Notes: generated from the sequence alone by a model not told the origin. A stretch of 13,842 bases of DNA from Moraxellaceae bacterium (GCA_002402125.1 NVVG01000008.1:31474-45315); one strand, 5' to 3'; shown: positions 1 to 6,998, numbered from the stretch's first letter. Numbers and translations: made by a program.

Positions 1-299
1 GAGTCTTCTTTGGCTGTAGCATCTTTTTCATAGTGATCAATACGATCCATCAAATCGGAGAAATGTTTTTCCTTCACAGGAAGCTGATCGCTATGACAAT
101 TAATGGCTTGGTCAGCTTGTGCTGCACCTGCGATGGAGAGAAATAGTTGGAAGGCCTCACCACAGGCAGTACAGTGTTTCAAATGGCTTTCGACCTGGGC
201 AGATTCTGCTAAAGACAGGGTGTTGTTGGCGTGCCAAGGTATCAAGGGGTTGATTGCCTTGCAGAGTTTTCTATCTTGTTGAGTCTCAGAATCAGTCAT
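1..299 (-). CDS. Anti-sigma factor with zinc-finger N-terminus (partial)
   Basis: Reading leftward from the ATG at 297-299 gives 99 residues with no stop before the window edge, so the C-terminus is missing. Residues 20-50 match the anti-sigma zinc-finger (ZAS/zf-HC2) pattern: a 'PWHANNTLS' segment, then a helix ending in His39-x3-Cys43-x2-Cys46. In this family the domain clamps the cognate ECF sigma factor and blocks its binding to RNA polymerase. No membrane helix lies within the visible 99 residues; one may follow beyond the edge. The gene is downstream of an ECF sigma gene on the same strand, the usual sigma then anti-sigma order. No strong ribosome binding site precedes the ATG, but a possible small upstream ORF overlaps its start by 8 bases, so coupled translation is conceivable. 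The family call is confident; the regulon is unknown. Confidence 0.8.
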   Translation of the reverse strand, partial: MTDSETQQDRKLCKAINPLIPWHANNTLSLAESAQVESHLKHCTACGEAFQLFLSIAGAAQADQAINCHSDQLPVKEKHFSDLMDRIDHYEKDATAKED

Positions 300-453
300 T
301 TTCAGTAACCGTATTGTCGTGAACCGTTTTTGTAGGTGATGACATAATTTTCGACATATTCATTATCATAAATAGTGTCATTGATAATACTAATAAGTAG
401 GCCTTGTTAGATAAAAGGTTCAATGTGTTTGAAAAAAGATCATGTTTCAGCAT
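292..453 (-). CDS. Possible small membrane ORF between sigma and anti-sigma genes
   Basis: An open frame fills the gap between the sigma and anti-sigma genes. From the ATG at 451-453, which overlaps the sigma stop codon region, it encodes 53 residues with a strongly hydrophobic stretch (AYLLVLSMTLFMIMNM) followed by a polar tail. Its stop overlaps the anti-sigma start in an 8-base arrangement (ATGACTGA). A longer version could begin at TTG 502-504 inside the sigma gene. No Shine-Dalgarno sequence is evident for either start. The position and overlap hint at a coupled small membrane protein, but an open frame this short can arise by chance in AT-rich spacer DNA. No family is recognised. Confidence 0.25.
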   Translation of the reverse strand: MLKHDLFSNTLNLLSNKAYLLVLSMTLFMIMNMSKIMSSPTKTVHDNTVTEND

Positions 454-1105
454 GGGGTGGAGCAAAGATGTCCGAAAGTTGGAGCTTATCGGTGTTTTCA
501 CCAAGTAATCCAGGAAGCACGTCTTTTAATTTACTCTTGGCATAGTGCATTCTGGATTTAACGGTGTTTACCGGGCAATCCATGGTTTTAGCAATCTCTG
601 CGTAGGAAAACCCGTCCCAAAAGGTGAGCTTCACCACTGTTTGATGCTCGAGGGAAAGTAGATTCATTGCCGTCGCAAGTAAATTATGTAAATTGACCTG
701 TTGTTGTTCTTTACAGGGTTGATTGACTTGGTCAGGGTCAATATCATTAATATTCTGGCATTTAGCGAGGTGCTTTTTTCGTTCAGATAATGCTGTGCGG
801 TAAGCGATACCAAAAATCCAGGTAGAGACTTTAGAATCTCCCCTAAACTCGGCGCTTCGCCGCCACACGACAAACATGGTGTCATTGGTGACCTCTTCGG
901 AGGAAGCTGCCGGGCAATCGCGAAGTATCGGAGAAACAAAGCGTATTAAGCGGGGGTGGTATTGCTGATAGAGCTGTTCAAATGCCTCTCTATCTTTGTT
1001 AGCAATACGCTGTAATAAGCCGTTATCACGCGCATCATCTTGATTGGGCTGAATATTTTTAGGGGGCTTGCTCGAAGCTGGCGATGTAATAGGGCCTATG
1101 TTCAT
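440..1105 (-). CDS. ECF-type RNA polymerase sigma factor
   Basis: A complete 221-residue sigma-70 family protein of the extracytoplasmic-function group. Region 2 spans about residues 40-110, with 'FEQLYQQYHPRLIRFV' at the start and 'STWIFGIAYRTAL' in the 2.3-2.4 part that melts and reads the -10 element. Region 4 spans about 143-195, with 'LSLEHQTVVKLTF', 'SYAEIAKTM' and 'NTVKSRMHYAK' forming the helix-turn-helix that reads the -35 element. Regions 1 and 3 are absent, as expected for ECF factors. The N-terminal 30 residues and the tail after about 195 are polar and not conserved. The anti-sigma gene follows on the same strand about 140 bases downstream, so activity is probably held in check by that partner. 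ECF/anti-sigma pairs usually autoregulate; no promoter of this kind is assigned here. Confidence 0.93.
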   Translation of the reverse strand: MNIGPITSPASSKPPKNIQPNQDDARDNGLLQRIANKDREAFEQLYQQYHPRLIRFVSPILRDCPAASSEEVTNDTMFVVWRRSAEFRGDSKVSTWIFGIAYRTALSERKKHLAKCQNINDIDPDQVNQPCKEQQQVNLHNLLATAMNLLSLEHQTVVKLTFWDGFSYAEIAKTMDCPVNTVKSRMHYAKSKLKDVLPGLLGENTDKLQLSDIFAPPHAET

Positions 1106-1199
1106 AATAAGTAATGCCCAACCTTCTTAGAAGCGCCTTCTAGATAATCGCTGTTTTGAGAATTAAATAGCTCGGTTTGTTGATGTAGGTGTTTTCAGG

Positions 1200-1252
1200 G
1201 AGAGTCGCCTATTATTTGCGACATGACTAACAAACTACCTGTTTGGACTCTC
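1200..1252. repeat. Cluster of short inverted repeats upstream of the sigma gene
   Basis: Three inverted repeats are packed into about 50 bases of the spacer between the MATE and sigma genes. GAGAGTC (1200-1206) pairs with GACTCTC (1246-1252). GTCGC (1204-1208) pairs with GCGAC (1218-1222) across a 9-base loop. CAAAC (1231-1235) pairs with GTTTG (1241-1245) across 5 bases. They lie about 95-150 bases upstream of the sigma start codon, where operators or a structured leader would be expected. No T-run follows on either strand, so an intrinsic terminator is unlikely. Function is unassigned. Confidence 0.35.
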
Positions 1253-1327
1253 GGGATCAATATAAATTCCATGCTTGTGAGGCTAAAGTCGGTAAAAATG
1301 TGATTAATGAGACCTGTCTAACTGCGG

Positions 1328-2731
1328 TTAAAGGGCTGGATCAATTGGAGGTTGGGTAAGAGCGTCGATATGAGTGATTAACCAAACTAATGCTCCGATG
1401 CCTGCAATGATGTTTGCCACACTCATGCCGACAAAAATACCTTTGATGCCATAGAAATGCTCACCAATGAATGCCATTGGAATGCTGAGAAAAAACAGCC
1501 GGACTCCGTTAATTATCATGCCGATGACAGGGCGTTGCAGCGCGTTGAGTGAGGCACAAATCAGCATCGCCAACCCCTGGAAGCCATAACTGAAGGGCAC
1601 GATCCATAGGAATAGCGCCGTTACCTCGATCACAGTGCTATCGTTATTGAATAATTGGGCGATAGGTTTAGCCGCCACCAGTAATATCAGAGCGATGAAT
1701 AATCCCCAGCAAATGGAAAAACTAAGTGCGATTTTTAGACTCTGTTTGATCCGATCTTGTTTGCCGGCCCCGTAGTTCTGACCGATGAAGGGGGTTATGG
1801 CGGACGATAGCGCCATAAAAACCACCATAGCCAGTGATTCTATACGTGTCCCTACACCGTAACCGGCTACCACTGCCTCTCCATGGGTAGATACAAGTCG
1901 AGTAAATATACCTAATGCTATGGGGCCTAATAAGTTGGTAGCGGTAGCCGGTATGCCGATGCGTAAAATGGAATACCAGTCTTGGATAATGGACGGTAGT
2001 GTGGAGGAGAGTTGGGTGAATCCAAACCCTTGTAATGTAATCATGCGTTTGTGTTTGCTAAGCAGATAAATCACAGCAATCGAGGCGACGATCCAGGAAA
2101 GGATGGTAGCAATGGCCGCTCCTTTTATGCCTAGAGCTGGAATTGGGCCAAGTCCAAAAATAAGGATTGGATCCATTATGCCATTTGCCAAGCCCGCTAA
2201 TGCCATAATTATGCTGGGGGTTTTGGTGTCGCCGGTTGCTCGAATGGTGCTATTACCAATCATGGGTATATACAGGAACAATAATCCAGAGAACCAGATG
2301 TTCATATAATCGGTGATAAGCGGTAATGTGCTGTCATCGGCTCCTAGTAACCGAAATACCGGTGATAACGTGAGGATACCGATGAGGGATAAAGGAATTG
2401 CCAGAGCCGCGGCAAGTAATAATGCGTGGGTACCGAAACGTTTTGCTGTGCGTTTGTCGCCGCCGCCTATGTTGGCTGATAGCATGGTGGCGGTTCCAAT
2501 ACCAACACCCATAGCGATATTCATTAATATAAAAGACACTGGGAAGGTGAAGCTAATGGCTGCTAGTTCTTTGGGTCCCATTAAGCCTATGAAAAAGATA
2601 TCCACCAGATTAAATAGCAAAATCGCCATAATCCCCAGGATCATGGGTGTGGTCATTTTACGTAGAGTGGAGGCGACAGGTGCTTGAGTTAGCAAGGCTA
2701 TGCGGGAAGCGTCTTTGGATGAGTTGCTCAT
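1328..2731 (-). CDS. MATE family multidrug/cation efflux transporter
   Basis: A complete 467-residue, very hydrophobic protein with about 12 predicted membrane helices in two homologous halves, the usual length and layout for MATE (NorM/DinF/MepA superfamily) antiporters. The first half (about residues 28-190) shows 'LFNLVDIFFIG' in helix 1, typical of MATE proteins, and the phrase 'GNSTIRATGDTKTP' at the end of the half. The second half shows 'VVAGYGVGTRIESLAMVVFMALSSAITPFIGQNYGAG', split here only by helix boundaries, with the conserved 'GQNYGAG' loop. Such proteins export organic cations or other small molecules across the inner membrane in exchange for Na+ or H+; the substrate cannot be read from sequence. 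It has about 220 bases of spacer before the sigma gene and about 116 bases after the FliL-like gene, so it is probably its own transcription unit. It is unrelated in function to the T6SS genes further right. Confidence 0.93.
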   Translation of the reverse strand: MSNSSKDASRIALLTQAPVASTLRKMTTPMILGIMAILLFNLVDIFFIGLMGPKELAAISFTFPVSFILMNIAMGVGIGTATMLSANIGGGDKRTAKRFGTHALLLAAALAIPLSLIGILTLSPVFRLLGADDSTLPLITDYMNIWFSGLLFLYIPMIGNSTIRATGDTKTPSIIMALAGLANGIMDPILIFGLGPIPALGIKGAAIATILSWIVASIAVIYLLSKHKRMITLQGFGFTQLSSTLPSIIQDWYSILRIGIPATATNLLGPIALGIFTRLVSTHGEAVVAGYGVGTRIESLAMVVFMALSSAITPFIGQNYGAGKQDRIKQSLKIALSFSICWGLFIALILLVAAKPIAQLFNNDSTVIEVTALFLWIVPFSYGFQGLAMLICASLNALQRPVIGMIINGVRLFFLSIPMAFIGEHFYGIKGIFVGMSVANIIAGIGALVWLITHIDALTQPPIDPAL

Positions 2732-2847
2732 GTAAAACGCTCATAATACGGGGCTATTTAGACTGGGCCAGTTGTACGGGTCTGGTTATAAGAGGTCCAA
2801 TATTGTCCCATAAAATGCGTGTAAAGCGGTGGATTAATTTTTGGTCG

Positions 2848-3249
2848 TTATTCGACGATAAAACTAGTGAAGAGTATGGCCTCAACCTCAGCGGGTTCGC
2901 CTTCTGATTCGAGGGTCGCTACGATAGCCTCCAAAGAATCTTCTTTTAATTGTGATTTACCTTCTGGGGTAGAGAGGTTTTCTTCTTCTTGACGGCTGAA
3001 GAGCATGACCAAATTGTGTCGAATGTATGGCAAGTGCCGTTCAATGGCCTGCGCAGTAGGCGTGCCAGAGACCTGTAGGGTGATCTCAGCCTTTACATAA
3101 CGTAATTGAGGTGATTGATAGTTGGTGATAATTGCCGGTGATAAGGGGATGTATTGTACTCCGTCACCATCTTCTCCCGATTCAGCGATTGCTGTTGAGC
3201 TTAATATAATGGTTAAGAAGAGAGTGGTGGCGATAGAGATTAACTTCAT
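2848..3249 (-). CDS. Secreted FliL-like protein (orphan flagellar basal-body-associated FliL family)
   Basis: This 133-residue protein begins with a signal peptide (residues 1-22, hydrophobic core 'ISIATTLFLTIIL', cleavage site A-I-A before Glu23). The remainder resembles the FliL domain: 'VQYIPLSPAIITNYQ', then 'LRYVKAEITLQVSG', a helix with 'HLPYIRHNLVMLFSRQ', the 'STPEGKSQLKEDSLEAI' segment and the final 'VEAILFTSFIVE', which matches the usual FliL ending 'vLFTsFvvQ'. Classical FliL is a single-pass inner-membrane protein beside the flagellar stator. Here the N-terminus looks cleavable, giving a free periplasmic domain, and no flagellar gene is adjacent. FliL-like paralogues outside flagellar operons are known in gammaproteobacteria, but their role is poorly defined. 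The start is supported by AGGA placed 8 bases before the ATG. Confidence 0.8.
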   Translation of the reverse strand: MKLISIATTLFLTIILSSTAIAESGEDGDGVQYIPLSPAIITNYQSPQLRYVKAEITLQVSGTPTAQAIERHLPYIRHNLVMLFSRQEEENLSTPEGKSQLKEDSLEAIVATLESEGEPAEVEAILFTSFIVE

Positions 3250-3509
3250 GTTGGTATCCTACAAGGTTCCACAAATAATTGGCGAGTCCAGTTTCAAAAG
3301 CATAGACAATATTCCAGTTTTTGTCCTCGGTGTATGTATATGAAATGTAGTTGTAGTGTTAACCAATAGAGTTTTGCTAGGCAGTCGTTGTTATTGCCCC
3401 TCACCAGCTAAGGCCTTTGACGGTATTTTTACATATTGTTTCACAGATAGGAAAAATGAGCTATTTTTACAGGAGAGCTTTGCGAAAAGAACAATGACAA
3501 AGGTGTGAT

Positions 3510-3629
3510 ATGGAAGGCAAACGTTTGGAAATGCGAGATTACCGAATGAATACCAATATAGGGCCATGCTTGCTTATGGGCGTGGTATCTTGGTTGACAT
3601 TATTCTCACTCTATCAATGGTTTAACTAA
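3510..3629 (+). CDS. Small single-helix membrane protein (39 residues), candidate
   Basis: A short open frame starting at ATG 3510-3512, preceded by AAAGGTG at a workable ribosome-binding distance. It encodes a basic, polar N-terminus (MEGKRLEMRDYRMN) followed by one hydrophobic segment of about 20 residues (roughly from IGPCLLMG to LFSLYQWF) and then stops. The stop codon TAA at 3627-3629 is followed by one base and then the ATG of the next gene, which has no Shine-Dalgarno of its own. That spacing is typical of coupled translation and supports this ORF being real. The charge pattern suggests an N-in inner-membrane peptide. No family is recognised. Confidence 0.5.
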   Translation: MEGKRLEMRDYRMNTNIGPCLLMGVVSWLTLFSLYQWFN

Positions 3630-3630
3630 A

Positions 3631-3909
3631 ATGAGAACTATTCATAAATTCCGGCTAGAAGTTAATGCAGAGCCTCAAACCTTAGAGCTCCCTGAGAATA
3701 GTCGGTTATTACATCTAGAGTATGTGATACCAAAACGAGCACTGACCCTATGGTTCGAGGTGACAGCCGATATGACGGCGCCACTTTTCCCACATAAATA
3801 CCGCATCTTTAGTACCGGCGATGGTATTCCAGATCAAGCCGAATATATGGGGTGCGCAGTTGATCAGTATTTACCGAAGTCCTACCATGTTTATGAGATC
3901 AAAGATTAG
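3631..3909 (+). CDS. DUF7352-like small protein of unknown function
   Basis: A complete 92-residue soluble protein. The layout matches small proteins often seen in phages and scattered through bacterial genomes (DUF7352-like): an opening 'MRTIHKFRLEV', an 'LELPENSRLLHLEYV' beta segment, 'LTLWFEV', then 'RIFSTGDGIPD...YMGCAV' and the closing 'YHVYEI'. Members usually read 'iw-kf-L...q.i.mP.ga.iL.v...lwa.v...GTGhpip....yiGt....vwHvfe'. No catalytic residues are known for the family. The gene begins one base after the 39-residue upstream ORF and is followed at once by a strong terminator, so the two probably form a two-gene transcript. The family match is from memory of the pattern; function is unknown. 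Confidence 0.65.
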   Translation: MRTIHKFRLEVNAEPQTLELPENSRLLHLEYVIPKRALTLWFEVTADMTAPLFPHKYRIFSTGDGIPDQAEYMGCAVDQYLPKSYHVYEIKD

Positions 3910-3927
3910 TTGGTTTTTGTGTTTGTA

Positions 3928-3963
3928 AACGAAAAAGGGGTGCTGTGGCACCCCTTTTTCGTT
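3928..3963 (+). terminator. Intrinsic terminator after the DUF7352-like gene
   Basis: A perfect 16-bp stem (3928-3943 pairing with 3948-3963) with a four-base TGTG loop. The stem has a GGGGTGC/GCACCCC core flanked by A5 on the left arm and T5 on the right arm. The T5 within the right arm acts as the U-tract for plus-strand transcripts, and the matching A5 gives the same on the minus strand, so it can work in both directions. It sits about 18 bases after the stop codon and isolates this unit from the kinase gene. Confidence 0.9.
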
Positions 3964-4049
3964 ATGGTTGAAATTCTTGTTCTCAAAGCCTTTGTTGATG
4001 AGGTAGAATTTCGAACAACTGTTGTCAAACTAGTGTGTGTTAATACGAT

Positions 4050-5357
4050 ATGTCAGATCTTGAAAGCATAGGAAAATATACCATAGAGGGAGTTTTGGGG
4101 CGTGGGGCAATGGGGGTGGTGTATAAAGCATTCGACCCTAATATTGCACGTACGGTGGCGGTAAAAACCATTCATGGTAATTTGTTATCCAGTGAAATGG
4201 GTAAAGAGATGCTAGAGCGCTTCAAAACCGAAGCGCAAGCGGTTGGTCGATTAACACACCCCAATATTGTGGGTATTTTTGATTTTGATCAGGATCGTGG
4301 TACGCCGTATTTTGTAATGGAGTTTGTAGAAGGTAAGGATCTTAAGACCTTGATTAAGCAAGGTTCGGTTTTTACCACAGAAGAGGTCATTCGTGTTACC
4401 TCAGAAATTCTCCACGGTCTTTCATATACCCATAAGCTAAATATTGTTCATCGAGACATCAAACCGGCCAATATATTTATTACCGACAAGGGCGAAGTCA
4501 AGATCGCCGATTTTGGTATTGCTCGGATGGATGACTCCGAACTGACACAGGTAGGCAGTGTTATCGGCACGCCGTCTTATATGTCTCCTGAACAATGCAT
4601 TGGCGCAGGTGTTGATGCACGTTCAGATCTGTTTTCTGTGGGCATTCTTTTGTATGAAATGCTGACAGGAAAGAAACCCTTTCGGGGAGAGCAGACCAAT
4701 GCCATTATTCATAATGTTATCAACCTAAAACCAGAAGCGCCCTCTAAGGTTAGAAAAGAAATACCCACAAGCTTTGATCGGGTGATCGCTAAGGCGTTGG
4801 CAAAAAATACTAGTCAACGCTATCAAACAGCCAAAGACTTCTTGGATGATCTGGTTAAAATATCATCAGGGGTGACTGTTTCGGCGGGAGGCAAAAAACT
4901 CTGGGTGGGGGGCGGTGCGGCGGCAGTAGGCCTTATTGTTATTGGCGGCGTCGCGTTTATGCAATTGGCGCCAGAAAGAGCCTCGGTTGCCCCGACGGTG
5001 GCAAATGTTGCCAGTACTGCGCTGGTAAAGGACGAAGATCGTCTGTCTGTTGCAGAACAAGAGAAGGTTCAGCGCCTGTTGGATGTTGCGAGAGCGCATT
5101 TTCTTGTCGGGCGATTGGTTTCTCCTCAGGGTAGTAACTCCTATGATGCTTATAAAATGGTGCTGGGCGTTGATGAGAAAAATTTAAAAGCCAAGCAGGG
5201 CATGGATACAGTAAGAGATCGGTTCTTTAAGCGCGCAAAAATCCTTTGGATGCAAGGGGAAAAAGATGAAGTGCGCCAGCATCTTTTGTTAGCAGAAGAA
5301 ATGTTTAAGGATGAACCATTGCTAGAAGAATTGCGAGAACGGGTTCAAGGCGGGTGA
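4050..5357 (+). CDS. ppkA: PpkA-type transmembrane Ser/Thr protein kinase of the T6SS locus
   Basis: A 435-residue Hanks-type kinase with all catalytic elements: glycine loop G17-R-G-A-M-G22, ATP-anchoring Lys39 in 'VAVKT', helix-C Glu61, catalytic loop H134-R-D136-I-K-P-A-N141, D154-F-G156, and the activation segment ending 'GTPSYMSPE' at 173-181. The kinase domain ends near residue 270. One membrane helix follows (about 284-304), then a 130-residue C-terminal domain predicted to be periplasmic, with helical TPR-like features ('LLDVARAHFLVGRL', 'AYKMVLGVDEKNLKAKQG', 'RAKILWMQGEKDEVRQHLLLAEE'). In T6SS loci such kinases phosphorylate Fha-type proteins to trigger assembly. The nearby FHA gene and the facing Thr-motif protein fit that role. 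The symbol is given by analogy with Pseudomonas ppkA; that protein is much longer and has a von Willebrand domain, absent here. No clear Shine-Dalgarno precedes the ATG. Confidence 0.88.
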   Translation: MSDLESIGKYTIEGVLGRGAMGVVYKAFDPNIARTVAVKTIHGNLLSSEMGKEMLERFKTEAQAVGRLTHPNIVGIFDFDQDRGTPYFVMEFVEGKDLKTLIKQGSVFTTEEVIRVTSEILHGLSYTHKLNIVHRDIKPANIFITDKGEVKIADFGIARMDDSELTQVGSVIGTPSYMSPEQCIGAGVDARSDLFSVGILLYEMLTGKKPFRGEQTNAIIHNVINLKPEAPSKVRKEIPTSFDRVIAKALAKNTSQRYQTAKDFLDDLVKISSGVTVSAGGKKLWVGGGAAAVGLIVIGGVAFMQLAPERASVAPTVANVASTALVKDEDRLSVAEQEKVQRLLDVARAHFLVGRLVSPQGSNSYDAYKMVLGVDEKNLKAKQGMDTVRDRFFKRAKILWMQGEKDEVRQHLLLAEEMFKDEPLLEELRERVQGG

Positions 5358-5361
5358 TATT

Positions 5362-5393
5362 ACCCAATAGCTATCTAGCGATAGCTATTGGGT
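5362..5393. terminator. Hairpin between convergent kinase and Thr-motif genes
   Basis: A perfect 14-bp inverted repeat (5362-5375 with 5380-5393) around a four-base TAGC loop. It starts just after the kinase stop codon and overlaps the stop codon and last codons of the convergent minus-strand gene. There is no T-run after it on either strand, so it is not a textbook intrinsic terminator. It may still act as a bidirectional pause or a 3'-end stabilising hairpin for both messages. Confidence 0.5.
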
Positions 5394-6937
5394 GAGCGGG
5401 CGGTAAAGGCAAAATCCAGTTGCTGTTGTGCATCGTCCCAATTTTCATTTTCCCTAGCGATCTTCGCTAGGGTCAAATGTGCTTTTGCAATGCGTGAGCG
5501 GGCTTCAAATATTCTATCCGAGTTAGGCGCCAAGTTAATGAGTTTTACCAGGTAATATGTTGCCGTGCCCTCCTTGTCGGCGGGTGTCAGATTGTAGGCG
5601 TTTTCCGCGGTGGTTATTTTTGCAAATAGATAGTCTATTTCCTCTTCGGTTGAGCTAAATGTAGGCGTGATTTCTGCTGTAGTTTCTGTTGTGGCTTTTA
5701 GGGTAGGGTCCACCTCTGCTACTGCCAATGCCTGCTTATCTTCTAATGAAGTAGATACAGTACTGGAGGGTAGATGGTTTGCTGTGTTCAGCGTGTCAGT
5801 GGTTGCCGTTGCTTGAGTTGACGTTTTCGGCGGTGGTGTTGATTGGGGCGGCTGTTTTGCTGCAATTGGTTGCTCCGCTAGGCTTAGGGCTGGCTGGTTT
5901 TGACCCGTTGATTCAAGTTGCTCTGATCGTTCAGGGGCAGGGGATTCGGGGTAGTTGTCCCATGATCGCGGGGTGGTTACTGTATCCTTGGTTATTTTGG
6001 CAGTTGTACCAACACTCGTTTTAACATTGGCGTTAACGCCAGCAGATGGTTCAGCGCTGAATAGCCAAAGGGCCCCTATCAATACAGCAACTCCTGCGGT
6101 AACACTGCCAGCGATAAGCTTAGCGTTAACCTTGGTTAGCGGCACGGGGGAACCTTGCTCAGGCCGAATAATCTCTTGTTCATTAGCATAGGGTTCTGCG
6201 TGAACTAGGGTTTCTGCGCTGTGATTGGCATCATTGTTGGTATTATGTTGAGTGCTGCTAATGAGCGTCGGAGCATCGTCAGCCGATGCAGCGATGGTTG
6301 GATCGGAAGGGTTTGCTGTTGTTGCGGCTGTCGCGTTGCCTTCTTCATAGGTGGACGCTATGCCTATACCTGTTACAACGGTGGCATCTTCGCTGCCAAT
6401 TGAAGGGGGGGCTGTTTGCGTTGTTGGTATGGTTGGTTGTGCCGATGGCTTCGAGTCGGTCTGAACGCCGCTAAGAGTGCCGGAGGGCATAATCATTGTA
6501 CTTTCATCGTCATCAGCATTCACATCAGTGCTAATTTCTGACGATCCTAAAAGGGTAGGGTCGCTTGGACCTACTGGTGTATTTGATACGGCACTAGAGT
6601 TATTAGGCTGTTGAGCCTTCTTGTTTGCGGCCTTTGCGTTGGGGTGGGTGTTTTCCTCGGGCAGAGAGGTGATTAGTGTTGCGTCAGGGTCTGCTTGAAC
6701 GGCCACAATAGATGGCTTGGGCACTATATTTTGAACGTCTTTTTCGATTTGTGAGCGAAGCGGTATGAAGTCAGCGATGGGGATAGGCGTGCTCTGCTGA
6801 ACCTGGTCAAGCATAGGGATGACCTGGCGCTGAAATCCGGCGTCAGCTTGTATCTTGTCACGTAGTGTTTCGTACAGAGTATCGAAGGACAGTTTCTTTT
6901 CTCTGAATTGTTCGAATAACGCGACAATCTTGTCCAT
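5375..6937 (-). CDS. Single-pass membrane protein with repeated acidic-Thr motifs, partner of the kinase (unnamed)
   Basis: Encodes 520 residues from the ATG at 6935-6937; a further-upstream TTG at 6964 is possible but less likely. An N-terminal helical region (about 1-75, 'MDKIVALFEQFREKKL') is followed by a low-complexity cytoplasmic region holding repeated [D/E/A]-x-T-hydrophobic motifs: DATLI (Thr87), DPTLL (128), ESTMI (147), DATVV (186), DPTIA (214), APTLI (224) and AETLV (243). A membrane helix lies at about 273-294, then a Ser/Thr/Pro-rich linker, then a helical C-terminal domain (about 431-516) that resembles the kinase's own periplasmic end. The motifs look like Thr-kinase substrate and FHA-binding sites, and both a kinase and an FHA protein are encoded close by. 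The inferred role is a phospho-scaffold or receptor in the T6SS phosphorylation switch. No named family is recognised. Confidence 0.75.
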   Translation of the reverse strand: MDKIVALFEQFREKKLSFDTLYETLRDKIQADAGFQRQVIPMLDQVQQSTPIPIADFIPLRSQIEKDVQNIVPKPSIVAVQADPDATLITSLPEENTHPNAKAANKKAQQPNNSSAVSNTPVGPSDPTLLGSSEISTDVNADDDESTMIMPSGTLSGVQTDSKPSAQPTIPTTQTAPPSIGSEDATVVTGIGIASTYEEGNATAATTANPSDPTIAASADDAPTLISSTQHNTNNDANHSAETLVHAEPYANEQEIIRPEQGSPVPLTKVNAKLIAGSVTAGVAVLIGALWLFSAEPSAGVNANVKTSVGTTAKITKDTVTTPRSWDNYPESPAPERSEQLESTGQNQPALSLAEQPIAAKQPPQSTPPPKTSTQATATTDTLNTANHLPSSTVSTSLEDKQALAVAEVDPTLKATTETTAEITPTFSSTEEEIDYLFAKITTAENAYNLTPADKEGTATYYLVKLINLAPNSDRIFEARSRIAKAHLTLAKIARENENWDDAQQQLDFAFTARSPNSYR

Positions 6938-6971
6938 AGCTTGCGGTAACCTTACTGGCTGCAATGACTCT

Positions 6972-6998
6972 AAAAAAAAAGCGCCTCATAATAGGCGC
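6972..6998 (-). terminator. Intrinsic terminator downstream of the caspase gene / in the leader of the Thr-motif gene
   Basis: On the minus strand a GCGCCT stem (6993-6998) pairs with AGGCGC (6981-6986) across a six-base loop, followed at once by nine T residues (6972-6980). This is a textbook intrinsic terminator. It ends transcripts from the caspase-lipoprotein gene, but it also lies only about 34 bases upstream of the next gene's start codon, so a promoter in the 7000-7125 spacer would have to read through it. Confidence 0.88.

Noticed and set aside
2103..2687. Plus-strand open frames opposite the MATE gene
   Set aside because: The minus-strand product is a full-length MATE transporter; the opposite frames have no recognisable protein features.
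4022..4049. TTGTCA and TACGAT 16 bases apart just before the kinase gene, resembling a sigma-70 promoter
   Set aside because: The -10-like box touches the start codon, so transcription would begin inside the gene. The real promoter is probably further upstream.
6405..6411. Seven-G run (minus-strand C7) inside the Thr-motif gene
   Set aside because: Shorter than the tssJ tract and in the middle of the reading frame; too weak to claim phase variation.
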